64,000 nt of DNA from NCBI GenBank assembly GCA_030141605.1, contig JAQGDQ010000001.1, positions 1,958,501-2,022,500 of the forward strand, written 5' to 3'. Of the stretch, positions 1-11,147 are shown one piece after another. This DNA comes from Tubiluchus corallicola. Taxonomy: Eukaryota > Priapulida > Priapulimorpha > Priapulimorphida > Tubiluchidae. The translations under genes and the position numbers were made by a program. The notes beneath the pieces are model-generated. The model had not been told where the DNA came from. It saw nothing but the letters and a program-made list of their open reading frames with translations, and searched no databases. Positions within the stretch are counted from its first letter, which is position 1. Each line of letters begins with the position of its first letter.

Positions 1-150
1 AGTGAATAACTGGTGGCGCGAACGCGAAATTGATAACATGTGGTAATAATTCTTTCACGTAAGTCATTCTTGAAGAAATGATATGTTTCTTTTCAATATT
101 TTAAAAAGGTAGACTCTTTTGACCTAGAGTTTAAGATTTGGTCCGGTTTT
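1..150 (-). repeat. Dispersed repeat, copy 1
   Basis: The reverse complement of about the first 150 bases resembles the plus strand at about 58490-58650. The best shared blocks are ATGACTTACGTGAA, GAATTATTACC and CAATTTCGCGTTCGCGC. The element family is unknown. It abuts the LINE remnant on its right. Confidence 0.5.
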
Positions 151-484
151 GCTGTAAATAAACTAAGAATGAAAAAGGCTTTGGAAGATGCTTGAATATC
201 CCCGGAGTGGTTCCATCATAGCCTGCAGCTTTGTTGGTTCGCTTGAGGGCTTCGTTATATTCTCTCATAGTGAACGGGTTGTCTAAAACCGGGAAGTAGG
301 ACAAATCCGACATGTTAATGTCGCTAGGTAAAACAGGACCACTGTTTAAGAGTCTTTCGAATTGCTCAAGGAAAGATGCCACGTCTGAAAGTTTTGACAC
401 ATTTGAGAGCAGCGTTAAACTACCGTTACAGCCTATAGCAGACCATAAGCGTTTAGGGTCATTTGCATTAAAATCGACCACCAC
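131..484 (-). pseudogene. LINE ORF2 fragment, start of reverse transcriptase
   Basis: A 117-codon open stretch on the minus strand contains NKAAGYDGTTPGIFKHLP, the 'KAxGxDG' block that opens the reverse transcriptase domain of non-LTR retrotransposons, preceded by a typical linker (FTMREYNEALKRTNKAA). The catalytic YxDD region is absent. Minus-strand order with the endonuclease and ORF1-like remnants upstream (1280-1440, 1560-2060) fits one decayed element with an internal deletion. It is not a host gene. The family (L1/Tx1-like or another coiled-coil ORF1 clade) cannot be fixed by eye. Confidence 0.75.
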
Positions 485-1279
485 CGACTAATCTGTTTAT
501 TCCATTCTGATATTTAGGGGATGGGGGGGGGGCGTTTTTGCCCTTTTTGCTGACATGTTTTCCGACATTCGAGTAATACAATCACCTACACTTGTACAAT
601 CGAGTTCAACAACTGCGACATTGTCATCCAAATGCTGCAAAAATCTCGCAATGTCAATGTCACATTAGTGTATTGGTTTTTAATCATACATGTCTGATTT
701 TCTTTTACACAGGGTACCCCTAAACTCGATGCCCGAAGCCACTCGTCTCTAGAGCCTGTACCGGAAATAGTGCTACAGCTCAGATGCACACAAACAGGAC
801 TATGGACTGAAAAGCATCGCCGTCTAGCCTTGTGACTGCATTAACATTTGCTACAGTAATTTATGACTAATCACACGATCAATTTTTGAAATAAAACTAT
901 TTCTTCGTCTGATAGTCAAGCCGGTTCTAAAAGTGCGCCCGTTTACAGCCAAGTTATTTAGGATTACTTTTATTATGGTCAAGCTGTCATCTCATTGTCG
1001 TGCCATGTCTCTTAAGAATTTTACCCGATACGTCTTCACTGGGGCTGTGAAATGTATGTTTCAACTGTTGGGTTGATAGTGACTTATAATCTCCTATATT
1101 TGAGCAGTTAAATTTTCGCCATCAACAATACGTTTTTTTGTAAATGTACATTACAACTCTTCTTTTAACTTTAGAAATAGCAAGATATCGTAAAATGGAG
1201 AATCAGTTGCAGTTATACGCATACAGCAAAAAATAACACTTAGACACGTGTGAATTTCTAAGCCAATTTATTTTTAACA

Positions 1280-1440
1280 AAGATTGATTCGAGTAAAGTG
1301 AGGAGCTTCTGTACATTTTATTTCTGATATAAATACCAAATCGCAATGAAATAAATTATTTTGTGAATCACGGTTTTTTAATTTGTCTTTTGCTCCGTCA
1401 TTGTTCCAAAAACACACAGTTACAGTATTGTTTGGTGAAC
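1280..1440 (-). pseudogene. LINE ORF2 fragment, AP endonuclease N-terminus
   Basis: Minus-strand translation reads TVTVCFWNNDGAKDKLKN followed by DLVFISEIKCTEA. This is the start of the AP-type endonuclease of LINE ORF2: the 'WN..G...KL' block, then 'D(L/I)(V/I)F(I/L)SE.K', where the glutamate is a metal ligand. The rest of the endonuclease is missing. It sits about 0.8 kb upstream (in minus-strand sense) of the RT fragment, closer than in an intact element, so sequence has been lost. Confidence 0.7.
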
Positions 1441-1559
1441 CTGGGCACGAAAAGGTCATTTCCCACATTGTCGGGCATCTCCCCCTCTGCTTTCTTTGTT
1501 TTATGAAGTTTTGACTATTCTTCTCGGACAACTGGGCGTATATCTTTATTTATAAAAAT

Positions 1560-2060
1560 CTTTCCTTCTGATTGAGATTATTTTTCTCCAGAATTCGTTT
1601 ACGTACATCAGATTTCTCGAAAGTAAACATGATCGGAGGCGGTTTGCTGGTATTTTTTCTAAGACGCTTGATTTCCCCTGAAGTTCTTGACATTGCACAC
1701 ACTGCTAATCATGACATTGCAAGTATAAAATATGCTCGATTTCTGCCTCGTCCTTGTACCCTCCAATGAACTGCGCTTCTTCGGGCACACCATACACCAT
1801 AAGATTTTTGGCCCTTGCTTTAGCATCTTACCTAATACCGTTATTGCGTCTCCACTGTCTGTATTAAATTTTCAACTGTTCGTTCTCGGCTTCTATTTTC
1901 TGACAGTGTAGTTATGTCCTGTCGAATAGGCTCTACCGTCGTTTCCAAATCTCTCTTCATATTTTTCCATATTGATTCATCTGATCCGAGATAATAGTGG
2001 ACATAAAACTATGGAAGGCGCTCGGACTCATTTCTAGCATTATCTTCTTTCTGGTACACA
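1560..2060 (-). pseudogene. LINE ORF1-like remnant (coiled coil plus RRM-type)
   Basis: Reading the minus strand across several frames gives a charged, helix-prone stretch (IEAENEQLK), then KARAKNLMVYGVPEE and a segment like IKRLRKN...PPPIMFTFEKSDVRKRILE. This order is that of the nucleic-acid-binding ORF1 protein of L1-like LINEs. Several stops and frameshifts make it a dead copy. It lies directly upstream of the endonuclease remnant on the same strand. Confidence 0.6.
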
Positions 2061-3167
2061 GTTTTAACTCATGTTTATTCCTCTATTAACGATTTTTCAC
2101 ATAATTTTTACTTCCACTCTCACTGTTACATGACTCTTTGTGACACTGTTCGCATTGTATTACACCATTTTCTTTTAAGCATAGAGAATCTTGACGAACT
2201 GCAGTACTTTTACATGTTCAACAACTTTTTTCCGGGTATATTTTCCGGAGTGGCTGTAGTCCGAAGTGGCTGGAGCTAACAAACATACAGCACCTGCATT
2301 GTATAGGTGATTACAGTAAATAGCTCCTATAGCGCATCTTATTTTAGAACTAGTCAGTTTTACGCACAGTTGATAAAATCACTATTGAAAAATTTGGGGT
2401 AGAGAATGTTTCTTTGTCTGAGCCCAATTAATACGGTAAAACATGGTAAAACAAGTTCACCCCATCTCACAAGCCTTGCCCTGTTTTATACTTACACCAA
2501 TTATAGAGTGGCCTTACAATCATGACAGGCAGCTGAATAGTTTCGACGAGTTTTTTAAAGAATACTTTGAAGTCTTTTAACTAAGTAACAGTGCCTTTAG
2601 TAAGATTGCTTGTAACTGTGATATGCAAATTAACGGACTATTACTTTAATGTCGAAAGAGCGGTAAGTTAATTGTTTTGTAACAACTACACTTCACTTAA
2701 AATAATGATGAAGGGCAATTTCGGCTTTGAGTCCTTGTTTTTCTTAATAAAAATCTCCTGGCATATACTTGACTGCATTGCATACTTAAGTTTAGCAGCC
2801 CGAGCCACTGCGCACTAGTTTGAAATTCTACCTGCGTTCGTGAATTCAAAGTATGACATTCTGACGCCATAAGAACTACAGGACATCTAGTTCTCTCCAC
2901 GTAAACACGAATTATATAGGCAATTACAGAGCTAAAGCAATAACCTCTTTAGCTTCCTGAGTGCGAAAACGTGCATACCAGAGCTGGTAACCATTGTCTA
3001 TGTTTATTTTCTCTGATGGAGTCGAACATTCTCAAGCCTTAATATTTGGTTTGGCAAATTTGTGTTCGAGAGCGCAGACCGGAAACAGCATCGGCAAATT
3101 ATCCTGTCTCTGTACGAAAGCTTACAAAAACCATCCAAGGTTTTGTGGTGCAATTCAGAATAAATAT
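2061..3167. other. No gene recognised
   Basis: AT-rich DNA between the LINE remnant and the LTR-like element. Short open stretches exist on both strands (for example 2697-2900 minus and 2994-3356 plus), but none shows a domain, signal peptide or splice context I recognise. Confidence 0.5.
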
Positions 3168-3511
3168 TGTTACGGAGACACCTGTGTCGGGTCAGTTGTA
3201 GGGCCCTCTACACGCCCTGCTTCCACGTCAGCAGCGACTCACCCCTTTCTTGTAGGTCCAGACGTCTTGTTTAGGCCTACACGTGGTGTGAGAAGCCAGC
3301 TGACCTGGAATGCCAGTATAAAAGCGTGTAGAGGTCACTACAGCCTTGATTTCTGACACAGGTGCTCCTCGGGTGTAGTGCTGTTACTAGTGTAGAGTTA
3401 GTTAGTTATTTTTGTGCACGTGTATTTTTTGGTTCCTTATTTTTAATAAACTCCGTACTGTGTAGTTTTTGTGTATTTTGTTTTATGAGAGTTGGATGAC
3501 ACGCTATAACA
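3168..3511 (+). mobile_element. Probable solo LTR (Ty3/gypsy-like)
   Basis: A 344-bp block begins TGTTACGGAGACACC and ends GCTATAACA, so it has TG...CA termini with the TGTTACG/ATAACA style common in gypsy-type LTRs. Inside are a TATA box (TATAAAAG, 3317-3324) and, about 125 bp later, a polyadenylation signal (AATAAA, 3445-3450), the expected U3-R-U5 order. It is more GC-rich than its flanks. No clear 5-bp target-site duplication or second LTR is visible, so the exact ends are uncertain. Confidence 0.5.
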
Positions 3512-4036
3512 GGTGTAAGGTAATAATTTGTAGACATTAATTTAGCTAATTAACATTAACATTTGTAATTAATTATTGGTTGCACAACGATTATAAATGG
3601 ATCTTCATGATGCGAAATATCAGGACCGCCATGCCATCTTGGAGTTCGACCCCCTGGGTCGAATTCAGTCCAATATTAATTATAAACACGTTATTACCAA
3701 ACTAAACCTTAGCTGAAACAGAACAAAAATCGCTATTAACAAGTTTATGTTTTGCATTTAAATATTTAAAGCTTTTATAATGCCTATCTTTAGGTTAAAA
3801 TAGTCAAGAGAATGAATGAATTTTAACTATAGATGCGATGAAGAGTGAAAGAAATTCTAAAATTAGTGTGTTACTCGGTAGAGACTTTAAAAGCAGGCAG
3901 TGTAGTGAGTTAAAAACGAATAAGGTACTTTTTCATGGGAGACCTGTTGCTTGTCGTGGGACACCGTTTGGGATGAGAATGAGTGAAAGAAGAGAGAGGG
4001 TGTGGGAGAGAGAAAAAGAGCAAGACGGGAGAAAGT

Positions 4037-4039
<3 letters not shown>

Positions 4040-4072
<33 letters not shown>
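4040..4072. repeat. (GA)n microsatellite
   Basis: About 33 bp of uninterrupted GA. On the minus (sense) strand it is a (TC)n tract that starts a few bases after the exon 1 splice donor of receptor gene B. Confidence 0.95.
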
Positions 4073-4076
<4 letters not shown>

Positions 4077-4085
4077 GTTACTTAC

Positions 4086-4484
4086 GTATGAAATCATTGG
4101 TAAATTAAATGCAGAAGCCAGCTTTGCATCACAAACACAGGTTTCTTGTGGACCAATTATGGCATCAATATTCCTGTTCCATACGAACTGCGCAGTATGT
4201 TTCAAGCTTTCACCTGACTCTCCGTAAGTTTCACCCACCATAAAAGTCAGTGTGTGATTTGGCAACAGAAGAGGATTATTATTAATTTCATTAACTGCCA
4301 TTGTTATAGCCCCACTCATAGAGTACCCTGGTCTGTCATATCCATCATCTGCGTATCTCCTTCTGCTACCTGTTATATAACCGAGCGTAAGACGCTCTGC
4401 ACTGGTTACACTAGAATAAATAATCCACACGAAGAAACACGGAAGTAACAAGTCCTTTCCTAGTTTCATCATCATCATTCGCAT
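4086..4484 (-). CDS. Receptor guanylyl cyclase-type gene B, first coding exon (partial gene)
   Basis: This exon encodes 133 residues: a hydrophobic signal peptide (about residues 1-29, ending SSVTSA) followed by the start of an ANF-receptor (type-1 periplasmic-binding-protein fold) ligand-binding domain. Diagnostic blocks are LTLGYITGS, YDRPG...GAI..AVNEIN, GETYG and AIIGPQETCVC. It ends PMISY at a strong donor (TAC|GTAAGT, GT at 4085-4084), phase 0. The whole layout matches exon 1 of gene A (51275-51667), including the phase-0 exit after the same MISY, so the two are tandem paralogues. Later exons must lie beyond the left edge; none is visible between 1 and 4085. The start could be Met1 or one of Met3-6 in the MRMMMM run. 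The speract/NPR-type family is well supported; an attached kinase-homology and cyclase region is presumed, not seen. Confidence 0.85.
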
Positions 4485-6232
4485 TTATAATCTCAGTTTC
4501 ATATAAAAGGCATGCATGCTTCTACTTTGCTTTCTTGGCTCAACACTCTTTTGAGAGGAATGAAGCTGGATTCCGGTCTACTACTTATACGCCTTTGTGA
4601 CGACAACATGTTTATATTATGATATGCCAAAAATCACGCGTCAGCCAGTGGTATGGCTTGCTTCCTTCCGAAAGGATGATAATAAACAGACATTTGAGCT
4701 TTATTAGAAGGGAAACCACCCTCGTTCTTGTTCAGACTCACCAGAGAATTTAGTAAGTTTCATTTGTATAAGATAGGAGTTTTTAAATTTTAGTGAAACG
4801 AAATTGCAAAGAATCCGTCAATTATGGCGATTGCTCGATTGGCACATAGAACCGTAAATTTTAAGACGATATATCAGTTCTTTTGGTCCTTTTCCGTTTT
4901 TTGTTTATGCTATTGGTAATTCAATTGACTAGAATTGCTAACTAAAAGTGTTTGATGCATGCATAAACTTTTCAGGACGTGTCGTAATTTTAGGAATATA
5001 ACAACTTGAAAAAGACAAGTACAAAAATAAAGCAATTTGTTTTCTCAGCGTATCTATTTAATGTCAACGTAACTTTCTCGTCCCATTTTGGTGCCTCTCG
5101 ATACTGTGCCCAAAAACTAACAAATAAGCCATCAAAAATTAACGAAGCATTTTTGTAGCTGCTTTGCTCTTTTTGTAATTATTGCTTTCTAGATGGCAGT
5201 AAAAACATCATTCTAGTATTAGTATTCTACCATTATTTTTGTATAATTAGTGTGCCTTTAGTTTACAGTTGGCATGGAAACCAGGATTGACTTCACAACG
5301 AAACAAAGGCCTTGGTAGATAGCACGTGCACCCGGTTAGTTTATAAAATTATAATTAACTGGACATTGCTTATTCCTGCAATGTAGTAGGGGCTTTTCTT
5401 GGGTTTTGTCCCTATTCACCCCATTTTGCGGTACTATAAAAGCACTTTCTTTCTAGCACTTTAAAATGCGGCAAATTCAATTTGACTGTAATTCTGCTTG
5501 CAGTGTACGGATATTCAACCTTGAAGAATTTAGCTAATCTTTTACTAAATGTAGCTCAGATATTTGCTAGATTGTAGTTATAAAATCGTCTCCAAAATAA
5601 TAAACCGTAAATCTTTAATGCAAATGCTTCAAAAAGTAGTATTTTTTCTACTAAACTGCAAACAGAGAAGGTCCAGCAAATATTTGAAGCAAGTGCTTTA
5701 AAAAGTAGCATTTTTATTGCTAAACTGCTAGCAGAGAAAGTCGATATGAGCATCACAATCGTCTCGATTATCATTTGTTAATCAATACCCAAGGTATTTT
5801 TCTTTGCTAGTTTCACTTAACACAATGCCTTTAAATGTTATTTTTCCAAAGTTTATGCCAGACATAGATTTAGGCCTAAATGTCATAGCCTTTGTCTTAT
5901 TCGTATTTACTATAACATCATGATTATACTACCAAACACAATTTAGAATAAAAAATAACAAAAAAGTTATGGCTGGCTGAATGTAAAAATTGTCCCTATT
6001 CACGCCGTTCTGTCGTACAATGAATTTAAACAATTCTATTGTAGCCAGTATTTTAAATAACGATGTATGCTTAAATTCTTTAATATGGATCAAGTGGAGA
6101 GACAAGCTATTTGTACATTTTATTTAACTTTGTAATTAGTTCTTTGATAAATATATTGATGTGTAGTTTGTACTTTTAATTTTGTATATGCTTGTATTTT
6201 TGCTATATGGACGAGAAATCTGAAATAAACGT
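4485..6232. other. Upstream region of receptor gene B, no gene recognised
   Basis: AT-rich. Apart from a two-copy tandem duplication at 5620-5745, I see no coding signature. Any promoter of receptor gene B (minus strand) should lie at its left end, but no convincing core element stands out. Confidence 0.4.
5620..5745. repeat. Two-copy tandem duplication, unit about 70 bp
   Basis: The stretch GCTTCAAAAAGTAGTATTTT followed by ctactaaactgcaaacagag recurs about 70 bp later with a few changes (GCTTTAAAAAGTAGCATTTT, then ctaaactgctagcagag). The copies explain a short repetitive open frame on the minus strand, which is not a gene. Confidence 0.8.
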
Positions 6233-6527
<295 letters not shown>

Positions 6528-6689
6528 AGCCTTGTGGTTAAATCGGAAAACATTTAAAAGAGCTTATCTCAGAAAATGCTTAGTCTTAACAATTTTCCTT
6601 AATAGTCACTCAGCATTATTAATTTTAGCGAGGCACTATCACGTGGCCGGGTGCTCTTGGTACCCAATCGTTGTTTTTATTACTTAATT

Positions 6690-6820
6690 AATGCATTCCG
6701 TTTCCCGCTTAAGCCTATAACATGCGCACCATGTTTTTTAGGATAAGAAACTTTTCCAAGTTAAGAAGAGTGACTATCCCGGTTTATCACCGTTTCCTAC
6801 TTAAGCTTATAACATATGTT
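6690..6820. repeat. Diverged direct repeat, spacing about 90 bp
   Basis: CGTTTCCCGCTTAAGCCTAT near 6700 and CGTTTCCTACTTAAGCTTAT near 6790, both followed by AACAT, look like an old duplication. The surrounding 6528-7299 interval is otherwise AT-rich with repeated TTTAATGTAAATTTA blocks and no gene. Confidence 0.5.
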
Positions 6821-7299
6821 TGCATACTTTCAATGTGTAAGTTTAAGCCATTGTTATTGTTAGTAAAATTGTAAAATGTAGAATGTAAATTTACATATTG
6901 TAAACACGTCACATATTACATCTTGTACAACGTTTTTACATTTTATATAAAATGTAAATTTACATTTTAATAATAGTTTGTTTTTCATTTTGATGTCATT
7001 AACGACATTTATTTTTTTAATGTTGACATTTAATTTAATGTAAATTTATTGTTTAGTGTCCTTTATTTGCTTAATGTTGATTATAGATTTAATGTAAATT
7101 TATCAGAGATTTTGTTAACCTGTACGGTTATATAAGTGCTAATGGTGTGAAATTCCTACGTTTTTCAGGCATGTTCATGGATAGCGCTGCATACGTCACA
7201 GTTATTAAACGTGCCGAAGTTTTAAAATTATTCTTTCTTACTTTTATTTTAATAAATTATTTGCGTAATTCCTTACAAGTTCTAATTTGGCTTATACCC

Positions 7300-8045
7300 G
7301 TCGCACACGAGGCAAAATCTGTGTTCAGCAATTTGAGCTACACAAATTTACCGCACACAGATTTTTAAGAATACTTGCTTAATTTTCTGTCACACAAACT
7401 CAAAGTCATTTTCCCCCCACAATCCTGCTAGTGTCTGCGTGCTCACTGCAGCACTGTGCATCGTATAAAGCCAGATCAGACCAATAAAAAGCAAACTTTT
7501 TGTCACGTGTCACCTAGTAAATGTTTACTATCGTTAATAAAAACCTCACAGTTAAAACAATGAAAAAACACGACATTTCAAACCATCATTATGAGAAAGA
7601 GAAAATCACACCGTTACTGATTTTTTTATGTATTATTAACACATAATATACTATACTTCAAAGAAGGATACATTCACATATTCAAATTACAGAGACACCG
7701 CAATTAAAAACACAAGGAAGTATACACAAGCAGAAAATAGGATCACTGGCCACGGTCACAGAAGCCGAGATAAAGAGTATAAGGAACTTTGTGATTTTAC
7801 CCATTTTTCCTTTTTTCACCCAATGATAAACCACAGCGGTGGTTGTTGAAACGCAGTGCTTTCTATTGTGGGATTTTTATTGACTATCAAGTTTCTTGTC
7901 ATTAAGAATTAAATTAGCATTTATTTTAGTTATCTATAACAAAAGCTGCATCCACACAAAAGTTGCCGTGTGTACACATTTTGTGTGAGACAGTGAACGC
8001 AAAAGGCAGTTTCCTGTATACAGATTTTTTTGCCGTATGCGACTT
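7300..8045. mobile_element. Possible MITE with imperfect terminal inverted repeats
   Basis: The left end (GTCGCACACGAGGCAAAATC) matches the reverse complement of the right end (GTCGCATACGGCAAAAAAAT) with small gaps, and both continue into TCTGT...CAG. The interior has no transposase frame. No clear target-site duplication was found, so the family is unassigned. Confidence 0.4.
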
Positions 8046-10189
8046 TCTGTCATTCTGTTTAAAACTTATTTCCTAGGCCTGTCTAATGTATTGGTCACGC
8101 CAACACGAGCACGTATAACAGGATTTTCATGTTAATAGCATTTGTGATTAATGAAACTTATTATTAATGCGATTTACACGTCAAGATAAATTAGAGGAAA
8201 GGCTCATAACGCTTAGGCTCTGTCGCGTAAACACGCCAACCTACTGTTATGTTTTATTTAAAATACAAAAGTTTAACGTCATACGGCTGCTCGTTCCTAC
8301 AACTATCAACGCTCACACTTTGAAGTCCTTGATAACCACTCCCTCATTTTGTCCGAAATGGAATAACGCGATGATTTCACTGAACTTGCGAACGGAAGAA
8401 AAGTAAGTTTTTGCGTAGTATGTTGCTTTTTTGTTGGCTACGCGTTGTGAACTGTGCTATGCTCTGCTGCGTTTGCCTTTCAGTACTGTTCAGTAAACTG
8501 CACTATTATATTACTACATTGTATTGCACTACTGTGTGCTGTATTAATTTTTATTAAACTGCCGGGTATCGCATTACAGTGCGTTCAAAGAGCCACACCG
8601 TAGTATTAGTTTTATAAAGTACGGGCTATAACATACACTGTTTCAGTGATAAGATTCAATTAGTAGGCTGCAGTAAACTATGATTACAATTGTTACAATT
8701 TCCAAATCTCAAAGCAGTGTCTCTGCAAATAAATGAGTTGAATCGTGTGTGTACTGTTATTGTCTATAAATAAGTAGTGTGCTATATAAATAACTAAATT
8801 AATCATAGTATTTCCGGCTTCTATTAATGCCTATAAATTGCTTCTACAATGCCTATAAAGTTATTTTTATGGCTGTGTTTTTAAGTTTAATTGCTCACAA
8901 AATGTCAAGTTTCATTAATAAATTATTAATGTATGCTTTTGAGCAGAGAGTGTAAAACACCTTTTGTAGACTTAGTGATATTACGCGGTTAGTGATAGTA
9001 ATAACACCACTTTTACATTTAGTGAAAGTGATATGGCTCGGTTTTAATCGATCGCTAGATGATGGCCTTAATCTGATTATATATACTTATGGACAGCTAA
9101 TAACATCATGCGCTAAGCAATCTTCAATAAATACAAGCAGGAGACCAAACTAGACTTCTGTGGGCGTCATGTACTCTTAATATCAGAGTATGATACTAAA
9201 AGGGTTCTTGACCTGTGTGAGGTAGTCGGTTAGTTAATTATTAATTGCAAAGAACTTCGGAAGACGTAAGGTACACGCGCTTAAAGTAATTTATAGGTAT
9301 TTTAGCCACAAGAATTTTAGAAATATGAAGCACTAAAACTCAATTTTTTGATTAAGATTTTTAGAATGTTGTGTAAGTTTTATTTACTCATCCTTACAGC
9401 CTGTTGGGAGGTTTCGTAATTACTTTATAAATATGCCAATTATATTTGCCAGTTATAAGTTAGTCAAAAATCTGCTTGTCTAATTCTTTATGGTGTTTGA
9501 GTGTAAGCGTTTTCAATGTTGCATTCACTGACTGTCTGTCTAACTCCCTCACTGCTGTTATTACACATTAGGGCTGTGAAGTCTAGATTATGGAATTGTA
9601 GTAATGGCTTTATTAAGTCATGCCCGATATTGAATCAAGAGTATGAAGAGGGCGTTCTTTATAATACTATGATGCAAGTTTCACACCCAAAATAAGGCGC
9701 AGATAATAAACGTTTTATATTGTTATAAAATGCTAAGCATGCCAAAAATTCGGTTCTTGAAGACACTTATAACATCTAATCCACTAACAAACCGGCAAAC
9801 AGTTTTTTACACTTCTCGTTTTCAAAGCAGAGCCTCGCAGGAATGCATTTGGCAGCTAACTTGTAATCACTACCATGTTGCTTGTAAGAAACAAACATCA
9901 GTTAGCCTGTAAATCTGTTGCCACCTATATAGACCGCCTAAGAAAAGCAATTTCGAACAGTGTCAGACAGAGTAAGGCTTCGCTGAATGTCGAATTTTTG
10001 CTATATCCAACTTAACCTAAAAATGTAATTATGTTCCAGTGCAAAAATACACTAACGAAAGAACATTTGGCGAACTTGACACGTGCTTTTTACAATTAAG
10101 CGTGAAACTGTTTTTGAACCACCGTTAACCGGCAGTAATTATGGAATAGGCGTTATATAGGTTTAAGACTACTGGTCGGTGAATTTCTC
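8046..10189. other. No gene recognised
   Basis: AT-rich intergenic DNA. Short open frames (for example 8167-8406 and 9730-9912, plus strand) lack any recognised domain or convincing splice context. Confidence 0.4.
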
Positions 10190-10580
10190 AACCAGCTAAT
10201 CAGCCAACCAACCAACCAGCCAACAATCAGCCAGTCAGTCAGTCAATCAAGCAAACAAACTAACCAATCGTTCAACTAACCTACCAACTTAACAATCTGT
10301 CAGTCAGTTACTCAATCAATAAATCACCAAATCACAATCCCAAATAATCAATCAATTAATCGAGGAATTGATGACTCAGTCAATCAGTCAGTCGGACAGT
10401 TAATCAAACAGTTGGTCACTCAGTCAATAAACCACCCAATTACAGTACCTAATTATCAAACAAATCGATGAATCGACCAATCGTCAGTCAGTCAGTCAGT
10501 CAGCAGACTGGCCGGCCAACCAGTAGTCAGTCACTCAGTTTATTAGTCAACTAGTTCGTCAACAAGGTAGCCAACCAACC
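10190..10580. repeat. Degenerate CAGT/CAAC/CAAT low-complexity tract
   Basis: Irregular mixture of the tetramers CAGT, CAAC, CAAT and CAAA (cross-strand GTTG/ATTG). Similar tracts occur at 32260-32580 and around the long (CAAT)n array at 52660-53190, so this looks like a decayed tetranucleotide microsatellite. Confidence 0.75.
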
Positions 10581-11019
10581 CATACCAGACACCAAAGAAA
10601 ATAATCAGAAGAGGCTGAATTAATTAGAAGAGGCTGGACAGGTTCCGTACAACGCTACACGGCTCCTGCTTTTTACGTTTGTATAAAAATCACATTATTG
10701 AAAAGTTTTACAAATAAGTACTAAATCTCAAAATAAAACAAGTAGAACAATACCAAAACTAAGTTTTTGCATGTCGGTGGTTATTTATTTATTTTGTATT
10801 TATTATTTATTATATTTATTACGTACGTATTATTTATTAGAAAATAGATGCAAGAAGAATACATTTTCTTTAGAAGAAAGAGACACAAGTACTTTTCAAT
10901 TCCTTTATTGTGGGACATTTCTTCATATATTTATGTGCATATGTCTTCACAAGTGCATAGTTTCTGTTTCCAGGGGGCGTGCGTGAACAGTTGGCATGTG
11001 GTTCTTTCCAATAACATTT

Positions 11020-11147
11020 CACACACACACGTACACGCACATGCACGTACGCACGCACGCACACACACACACACACATGCATGCACGTGCGCGCACACGC
11101 ACACGCACACGCACACGCACACGCACGCACACACACACACACACACA
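11020..11147. repeat. (CA)n/(CACG)n microsatellite
   Basis: Compound CA and CACG/CGCA repeat. The His/Thr-rich and Val/Cys-rich frames overlapping it are artefacts of the repeat. Confidence 0.97.

Noticed and set aside
3640-3670. Palindromic TTCGACCCcctGGGTCGAA resembling a tRNA B box
   Set aside because: No A box or cloverleaf at the right distance; treated as a chance short inverted repeat near the LTR-like element.
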